Assembly: GCA_023101725.1 (NCBI GenBank)
Contig: JALJCO010001023.1
Span: forward strand, 97,501 to 161,500
DNA: 64,000 nucleotides
DNA from: Atherinomorus stipes
Lineage: Eukaryota > Chordata > Actinopteri > Atheriniformes > Atherinidae
Reading direction: 5' to 3'
Shown piece by piece: positions 57,207 through 64,000 of the stretch. Position 1 is the first letter of the stretch; every line of letters starts with the position of its first letter. The notes under the pieces were generated by a model, which worked only from the letters and a program-made list of their open reading frames with translations, made no database searches and was not told the origin of the DNA. The position numbers and the translations under genes were made by a program.

Positions 57207-57599
57207 GTAGAAATCCTCAGAAACACTGTAGGAACTGCAGTCTCATTCATTAAATGAACTCACTTCTCACCCTGTAATGCAGATGTAGAATCAGGTGCTC
57301 TTGATCTCTGCACCACAGAACAGTATGTTTGCATCTTATTTATTACTCTGGGTTCATTAGCATAGCACAGTCAGGGGGAATAGCTTGATCCCCATGGTTA
57401 CGATTCTGTTAGAGCCACTGAGTGTTCACAATGACATTGCATGATAGATTTTGTTTGTTTATTCTTATCATAGAAAGAAAAGATTATGCAACACAACTTT
57501 GGCTTTTGCCCTTTACTCTAAATCACCACATTTTATATCTGATGACAAACTAAAATGGACCAAATGCCACAATGTTGTTCATAGAAGAGAATAAATTAA
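57207..57599. other. 5' flank of the TAAR gene
   Basis: No clear TATA box or repeat seen; it holds the presumed promoter. Confidence 0.35.
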
Positions 57600-58280
57600 A
57601 GCAGAACTCAGTGACTTCAGCTCAGGGCTCCTCCTAGTGGCGTCCTTTCACTTTCATAAAGTTCGTACTCCCCCTACACCCCCACATCACATAGACGTCT
57701 TCTCCACCTGTCTTTCCTCTAGTTTGATCGCTGAATATATTTCTAAGCTTTTACTAGCTTGTTGATGCTACTTCGCTACGTTGGTAGCAGCAGAGTCCTG
57801 TGTCTCCTGCATTGGGACGTTTTTGCAGGTAAATATTCCGTGGATAATATTTTTCTCTGGTTTTGGCGGGTAGCAGGCAGGAACACAAACTTTTATTTGA
57901 GAAGTGATTTGGCCGTGAGTCTCGGCGCTGAGTCACCCGGCGCCCAGGCAGCGCAAGCTACGTGAACCGTTTTTTTATTCTGGTCCAACAAAGATTTGGT
58001 TTTGACAGCCAGGAGCCGGTGTTTAGGTGATGGAAAGCTAAAGAATCGGTTAGTCTGGTTCTGGTTCTAAGCAGCACTGGAAGCAGGTCGGGTCGGATAG
58101 GGGACCAGAGTGACATACAGTGCTTTCTGTTGTCACAAGATCTGCGTCTGGCTACTTGCAAGTACTGTTAACAGGCCAGAGAGACCGGGGGAGGGGGGAG
58201 ACCTCGAATTGCTTCATAAACACTTGGTTTAGGGATTCTGAAAAGCATTTATTGAGGTGAAAACGTTACTGAGTGCTGCT
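57600..58280. mobile_element. TTAA MITE (681 bp)
   Basis: TTAA at 57596-57599 and 58281-58284 bracket AGCAGAACTCAGTGAC and GTTACTGAGTGCTGCT. Non-coding. Confidence 0.8.
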
Positions 58281-58284
58281 TTAA

Positions 58285-58626
58285 AGGGACTAGAGGCAAG
58301 ATTAAGAAATGAAACTCACGACTGGATCGTTTGCTGATGGCAGAAGAATCCATAACTATCGTTTTCAGTGTTTGAATTTACTGCGACTGTCTTCTTCCTG
58401 GATCAAGACTGCGGATGTAGGTCATTTGACGTCACGTCCGCAGGGCAGCGCGGGAAATTCGGCCACGGAATTGCAGTGCATTTTGCAGCACACAGCCTGT
58501 TCAAGGCAACGGAGAGAAATGTGGGTGTAAACGTTCTTTTTGGCATTTAGCGCTTCATCACCCATTAATATAAAAAAAAATTGACCTGCATGTTTGTTTG
58601 TTTTTTAATTCCTGCTTCTAGTCTCT
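58285..58626. mobile_element. Second TTAA MITE abutting the first (342 bp)
   Basis: AGGGACTAGAGGCAAGATT at 58285 and its mirror AATTCCTGCTTCTAGTCTCT ending at 58626 are bracketed by TTAA at 58281-58284 and 58627-58630. The left TTAA is shared with the preceding MITE. Confidence 0.8.
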
Positions 58627-58630
58627 TTAA

Positions 58631-59099
58631 GTACTGTATGAGCAAAAATATTTAGGGTGCATGTTAAATGTTCTCATGAAAGATCTCATGGAAGGCACAA
58701 AGTATAGATTTGATGTCACATCAAGTACATTTATTGCTCAGAGCAGGGGGTTCCGCCCCACATACACACATTTGTAACTCCATATTCGTGAAGACAGTCA
58801 TCGACATAATGTATTCCTCAGCCTCCTACCCTAACCCTAAACATCGCAACAAATTGTCAAAACTTAACCCTTGCCTCAACCCTAAACAAAACCTAATGCT
58901 AACCTAAATAAAACTAAATCCTGACCCCGAAAAGGGGTCTTTCTCAGTGAGGACGGGCTAAAATGTTCTCACTTTCCAAAAATTACCTCACATAGTTGGT
59001 TATGTGAGAAACATGGTGAGGAACATGCAGAATGTTCCTCACCATGTAGCAAGTCAAGGAACACATGCATAAGTGATTCTCTTTATTGTTTCATTACTG
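58631..59099. other. No gene; degenerate CCTAAC-type words near 58820-58920
   Basis: CCTAACCCTAA and related words recall telomere-like repeats but are scattered and imperfect; probably part of a dispersed repeat. Confidence 0.4.
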
Positions 59100-61340
59100 C
59101 AAGATCCTGGCGGTCTGATCCTCAGCGGCGGAAGCTAGCTCTAGGGATGTGGAATATCACCTCTGTTGCTGGAAAGGAATCTGAGCTGGTCCGCGAGGTT
59201 GACTAGTTCCAACTAGCTACAGTTGGACTCACCTCGACACACAGCTTGGGCTCTGGGAACACCATCCTCAACAGGGGCTGGACCTTGTTCCACTCTGGAG
59301 TAGCTCCTGGTTAGAGGCACCAAGCGGGTGTGGGAATACTCTTTGTCCCCTGGCCTGGTGCCTGTGTGTCGGGGTTTATAACCTGGTGGAAGAAAGGGTA
59401 GCCTCCCTCTGCTTCTGGGTGGGGGGACACATCCTGACATCCTGTTGTCTGTGCCTATGCACAAAACAGCAGTTCAGAGTACCCACCTTTTTTGGTGTCC
59501 TTGGACGGTTTGTTGGAAAGCGCTCCATTAATGCTCATGTGGGCGACGACAGTGGGACCTGGTGGCGGGGGTTGATTGGGAGTAACAGCCCCCTGATCTG
59601 AATCCTTGTAGGTCCTGTTGTTGGACCTCTGTGCTCGTCACTGATTGTCCATAACAAAGGCAAGGAAAGGTTATTTGTATAGCACATTTCATGTACAGGA
59701 CAATTCAAAATGCTTTGCCTAAAACATTATAAGCATTACTGTGGGGTGCAAAAGAAGAAAAATAACAAGAAAGTAAAAGCATGATTGAAAATTAAAAACA
59801 TTTAAGATTAAAAAGAGAGAGTATAGAGCTGTGTGATTTTAAGTTTTGACTAAAATCTATGTAAATGCAGCGGAGAACAGGTGGGTCTTCAGCCTGGATT
59901 TAAATAAACTAAGTGTTTCAGCTGATCTGAGACTTTCTGGGAGTTTGTTCCAGACATGTGGAGCATAGAAGCTGAACGCAGCTTCTCCATGTCTGGTTCT
60001 GACTCTGGGAACTGATAAAAGACCAGAACCAGATGACCTGAGGGTTCTAGTAGGTTCATACTGGGTCAAGAGGTCACTGATGTATTTTGGGCCTAAACCA
60101 TTCAGAGCTTTATAGACCAGCAACAGAACTTTAAAGTCTATTCTCTGTTGGACCGGCAGCCAGTGTAAAGACCTCAGAACTAGACTAATGTGGTGCACTT
60201 TTCTGGTCGTAGTGAGAACTAAGACCAGAAACACCATGTTCAAGCATAAAAGTATCCACATGTACAAATGACATCAAGACACCTTAGGCCACAGCTGGAT
60301 GATGGACTTTGTAGTCGTGTCATTGGACTTGCAGTCCCTTTTCCTGGACACTCGGGTGAAGAGAGGGGTAGAGCTGTCCACTGATCACCACCTGGTGGTC
60401 AGTGGACTCAGATCGTAGGGGAGGACATCCTCAGACCTGACAGGTCCAAATGTGTGGTGAGGGTCTGCTGGGAACGTCAGTCAGAGTCCCCTGTCAGCAA
60501 GAGCTTCTACTCGCGCCTCCGGGAGAGCTTCAACCATGTTCCAAGGGAGGCGGGGGACATTGAGTCGAAATGGGCTGTGTTCTGAGCTTCTATTGCTGAA
60601 GCTGCAATTGAAACTGTGGCCGTAAGGTTGTCGGTGCCTGTCGTGGCGGTAACCCCCGAACTCGCTGGTGGACACCAGCGGTGAGGGATGCTGTCGAGCT
60701 GAAGAAGGAGTCCTACTGGGCCTTCCTGGTCTGTGGGACTGCTGAGGCAGCTAACAGGTATTGTAAGGCTCAGCAGAGCGCAGCTCTGGCGGTCGCTGAG
60801 GAGTTTGGAGAGGCCATGGAAAACGACTTTTGGACAGCTTCGAGGAGATTCTGGTCCACCATCAGGCAAATCAGAAGAGAGAAGCATTGCAGGATCAATG
60901 CTGTGTGTAGTGGAGATGGTGGGCTGCCAACCTTGACTCAGAACATTGTGGGTTGGTGGGGGGATTACTTCAAAGACCTTCTCAATCCAGGGGTGGACTT
61001 ACTGAGGTAATCTAAAAGTTCCTTGGTGGCAGGGCACTGGGGGTAGATGAGATCCGCCCGGACTTCCATAAGCTCTGCATGCTGTGGGGCTGTCTTTGCT
61101 GACACGTTTCTGCAGCACCACGTGGACATTGGGGGCAGTTCCTCTGGAATGGCAGATCGGGGTGGTGGTCCCCCTCTTCAAAAAGGGGGATCAGAGAGTG
61201 TGCTCCAACATCTAGGGAACACTCCTCAGCCTCCCTGGTAAGGTCTATTCAAGGGTCCTGGAGAGGAGGGTGTGTCGGATGGTTGAACCTTGGATTGAGA
61301 GGGAGCAGTGTGGTTTTCGTTTTGGTCGTGAAAAAGGGGT
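59100..61340 (+). pseudogene. RTE/Rex-like LINE, decayed, split by an L2
   Basis: Frames give WNITSVAGKESELVREVD, then STHSLGSGNTIL, AGVGILFVPW, LSTDHHLVVSGL (endonuclease with the DHHLV motif), RWWTPAVRDAVELKKESYWAF, EFGEAMENDFWTASRRFW (linker), and after frameshifts VPLFKKGDQRVCSN and LPGKVYSRVLERRV and EQCGFRFGR (start of RT). It ends in RT near 61340 where a minisatellite region begins. An L2 piece (59655-60240) interrupts the endonuclease. The clade is uncertain. Confidence 0.7.
59655..60240 (-). pseudogene. L2 LINE 3' fragment inserted in the RTE-like LINE
   Basis: The minus strand encodes LRSLHWLPVQQRIDFKVLLL, then YKALNGLGPKYISDLL and FKSRLKTHLFSAAF, the C-terminus of L2 ORF2 with little decay. 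The 3' end TTTGTATAGCACATTTCATG lies at 59672. It was inserted by reverse transcription after the host LINE arrived. Confidence 0.75.
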
Positions 61341-61467
61341 CAATTTTCCAGGAGCCGTGCCAACTTCTCCACGGATGTACCCACTTCGCGGATGAGGTCA
61401 CGACTACAGCCAGCGTGCCAAGCTGGGCATGAATGGCATCTAACTTGCGATTCAGTTCGTTCAACAC
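61341..61467. other. Non-repetitive lead-in to the terminal minisatellite
   Basis: The minus strand can encode LNELNRKLDAIHAQLGTLAV, which is heptad-like and reminiscent of the start of a retroelement gag or a coiled-coil exon, running in frame into the array. Identity unknown. Confidence 0.3.
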
Positions 61468-64000
61468 CAGAGTCTGAGTGTTGATAGCATGACTCATCCC
61501 CACACAAACGCCAGTCTGAGTGTTGATAGCACGACTCATCCAAACACAAACGCCAGTCTAAGTGTTGATAGCACGACTCATCCAAACACAAACGCGAGTC
61601 TGAGTGTTGATAGCACGACTCATCCCCACGCAAACGCCAGTCTGAGTGTTGATAGCACGACTCATCCAAACAGTCTGAGTGTTGATAGCACGACTCATCC
61701 CCACACAAACGCAAGAGTCTGAGTGTTGATAGCACGACTCATCCCCACACAGAGTTTGAGTGTTGATAGCATGACTCATCCCCACACAGAGTCTGAGTGT
61801 TGATAGCACGACTCATCCCCACACAAACGCCAGTCTGAGTGTTGATAGCACGACTCATCCAAACACAAACACCAGAGTCTGGGTGTTGATAGAACGACTC
61901 ATCCCCACACAAACGCCAGTCTGAGTGTTGATAGCACGACTCATCCCCACACAAACGCCAGTCTGAGTGTTGATAGCACGACTCATGCCCACACAAACGC
62001 CAGAGTCTGAGTGTTGATAGCACGACTCATCCCCACACAAACGCCAGTCTGAGTGTTGATAGCACGACTCATCCCCACACAAACACCAGAGTCTGAGTGT
62101 TGATAGCACGACTCATCCAAACACAAACGCCAGTCTGAGTGTTGATAGCACGACTCATCCAAACACAAACACCAGGGTCTGGGTGTTGATAGCACGACTC
62201 ATCCAAACAGTCTGAGTGTTGATAGCACGACTCATCCCCACACAAACGCCAGAGTCTGAGTGTTGATAGTACGACTCATCCCCACACAAACACCAGTCTG
62301 AGTGTTGATAGCACGACTCATCTCCACACAAACGCCAGAGTCTGAGTGTTGATAGCACGACTCATCCCCACACAAACGCCAGAGTCTGAGTGTTGATAGC
62401 ACGACTCATCCCAACACAAACGCTAGAGTCTGAGTGTTGATAGCACGACTCATCCAGTCTGAGTGTTGATAGCACGACTCATCCCCACACAAACGCCAGA
62501 GTCTGAGTGTTGATAGCACGACTCATCCCCACCACACAGAGTCTGAGTGTTGATAGCACGACTCATCCCCACACAAACAGAGTCTGAGTGTTGATAGCAC
62601 GACTCATCCCCACACAAACGCCAGAGTCTGAGTGTTGATAGTACGCTCATCCCCCAACGCCAGTCTGAGTGTTGATAGCACGACTCATCCCCACACAAAC
62701 GCCAGAGTCTGAGTGTTGATAGCACGACTCATCCCCACACAAACGCCAGAGTCTGAGTGTTGATAGCACGACTCATCCCCACACAGAGAGTCTGAGTGTT
62801 GATAGCACGACTCATCCCAACACAACCTAGAGTCTGAGTGTTGATAGCACGACTCATCCAGTTGAGTGTTGATAGCACGACTCATCCCCACACAAACGCC
62901 AGTCTGAGTGTTGATAGCACGACTCATCCCCACACACGCCAGTCTGAGTGTTGATAGCACGACTCATGCCCACACAAACGCCAGAGTTGAGTGTTGATAG
63001 CACGACTCATCCCCACACAAACGCCAGTCTGAGTGTTGATAGCACGACTCATCCCCACACAAACACCAGAGTCTGAGTGTTGATAGCACGACTCATCCAA
63101 AGGTTGAGTGTTGATAGCACGACTCATCCAAACACAAACAAGGGTTGGGTGTTGATAGCACGACTCATCCCAAACAGTTGAGTGTTGATAGCACGACTCA
63201 TCCCCACACACGCAGTTGAGTGTTGATAGCCGACTCATCCCCCAAGCAGGTTGGTGTTGATAGCCGCCTCCCCACACAACGCCGTCTGAGTGTTGATAGC
63301 ACGCTCATCCCACACGCAGGTCTGAGTGTTGATAGCCGCTCTCCCCAGAGTCTGAGTGTTGATAGCACGACTCATCCCCACACAAAGCGGTCTGGTGTTG
63401 ATAGCACGCTCATCCCCACACAAACGCAGAGTCTGGGTGTTGATAGCACGACTCTCCCCACCGCAGAGTCTGAGTGTTGATAGCACGACCATCCCCACAC
63501 AAACGCCAGTCTGAGTGTTGATAGCACGACTCTCCCCACACAAAACGCCAGAGTCTGGGTGTTGATAGCACGACTCATCCCCACACAAACGCCGAGTCTG
63601 AGTGTTGATAGCACGACTCATCCCCACACAAACGCCAGAGCTGAGTGTTGATAGCACGACTCATCCCCACACAAACGCTAGAGTCTGAGTGTTGATAGCA
63701 CGACTCATCCCCACACAAACGCCAGTCTGAGTGTTGATAGCACGACTCATCCCCACACAAACGCCAGAGTCTGAGTGTTGATAGCACGACTCATCCCCAC
63801 ACAGAGTCTGAGTGTTGATAGCACGACTCATCCCCTCACAGAGTCTGAGTGTTGACAGCACGACTCATCCCCACACAAACACCAGAGTCTGAGTGTTGAT
63901 AGCACTACTCATCCAAACAGTCTGAGTGTTGATAGCACGACTCATCCCCACACAAACGCCAGAGTCTGAGTGTTGATAGCACGACTCATCCCCAGACAAA
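61468..64000. repeat. 42-44-bp minisatellite running off the window
   Basis: The unit is GAGTCTGAGTGTTGATAGCA then CGACTCATCCCCACACAAAC and GCCA, with shortened versions lacking GA or the CACAAACGCC part. About 60 copies lie in the window and the array continues past its end. 42-bp units keep frames open on the minus strand (AINTQTGVCVGMSR repeats), again a length effect. Between 63,100 and 63,560 many single-base losses occur. Confidence 0.95.

Noticed and set aside
58820..58920. Interstitial telomere repeat
   Set aside because: CCTAAC-like words are scattered and imperfect, not a (TTAGGG)n tract.
61340..63861. Many repetitive minus-strand open frames (AINTQTGVCVG repeats)
   Set aside because: Same effect of a minisatellite with a unit near 42 bp; frames shift with unit length.

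Overview
The window looks like non-coding, repeat-rich chromosomal DNA from a teleost fish. The evidence is one intact trace-amine-associated receptor (TAAR) gene, fish-type L2, L1 and RTE-like LINE pieces, a tRNA-derived SINE, and many hAT, PIF/Harbinger, Tc1 and TTAA-type DNA transposons. GT-AG introns can be placed by eye. There is no bacterial or organellar signal, and the species cannot be named from sequence alone.

Layout: 1-4.1 kb holds decayed transposons (a Harbinger Myb-like piece, an L2 ORF1 esterase, and a Tc1 split by a solo LTR). 4.2-6.1 kb has one long coiled-coil ORF downstream of two RFX-type X-box palindromes. 6.2-11.8 kb is minisatellites. 14.4-24.6 kb is one large DNA transposon. 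25.3-32.5 kb holds MITEs, a tiny two-exon Myb/SANT-like gene, a long inverted repeat and a perfect-looking hairpin. 32.6-36.1 kb is a 40-bp minisatellite. 36.4-39.9 kb has hAT, family-B DNA polymerase and Harbinger remnants plus a SINE. 40.1-50.9 kb is a stack of nested elements around an L1-type LINE. 51.7-58.6 kb holds TTAA MITEs and the TAAR gene. 59.1-61.3 kb is an RTE-like LINE interrupted by an L2, and 61.5-64 kb is another minisatellite running off the window.

The most notable object is the 14,415-24,567 element. It has 16-bp perfect terminal inverted repeats. Sub-terminal clusters of a TTAC(C/G)GTAA motif lie at both ends. There are three genes: a six-exon SWIM plus YqaJ-nuclease gene (496 codons when spliced), a three-exon THAP plus DDE transposase (477 codons), and a third gene with an SH3/Tudor-like sequence of unknown role. 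The two main genes converge, and each is preceded by an inverted copy of the same promoter module. All reading frames join without a stop or frameshift although three other transposons have landed inside. It fits the ISL2EU group of IS5/Harbinger-related transposons and looks potentially autonomous.

Minisatellites make up about 10 kb of the 64 kb, and two are organised in higher-order repeats. Nested insertions give a relative age order in several places. Apart from the TAAR, the coiled-coil ORF and perhaps the tiny Myb-like gene, I see no ordinary host gene.
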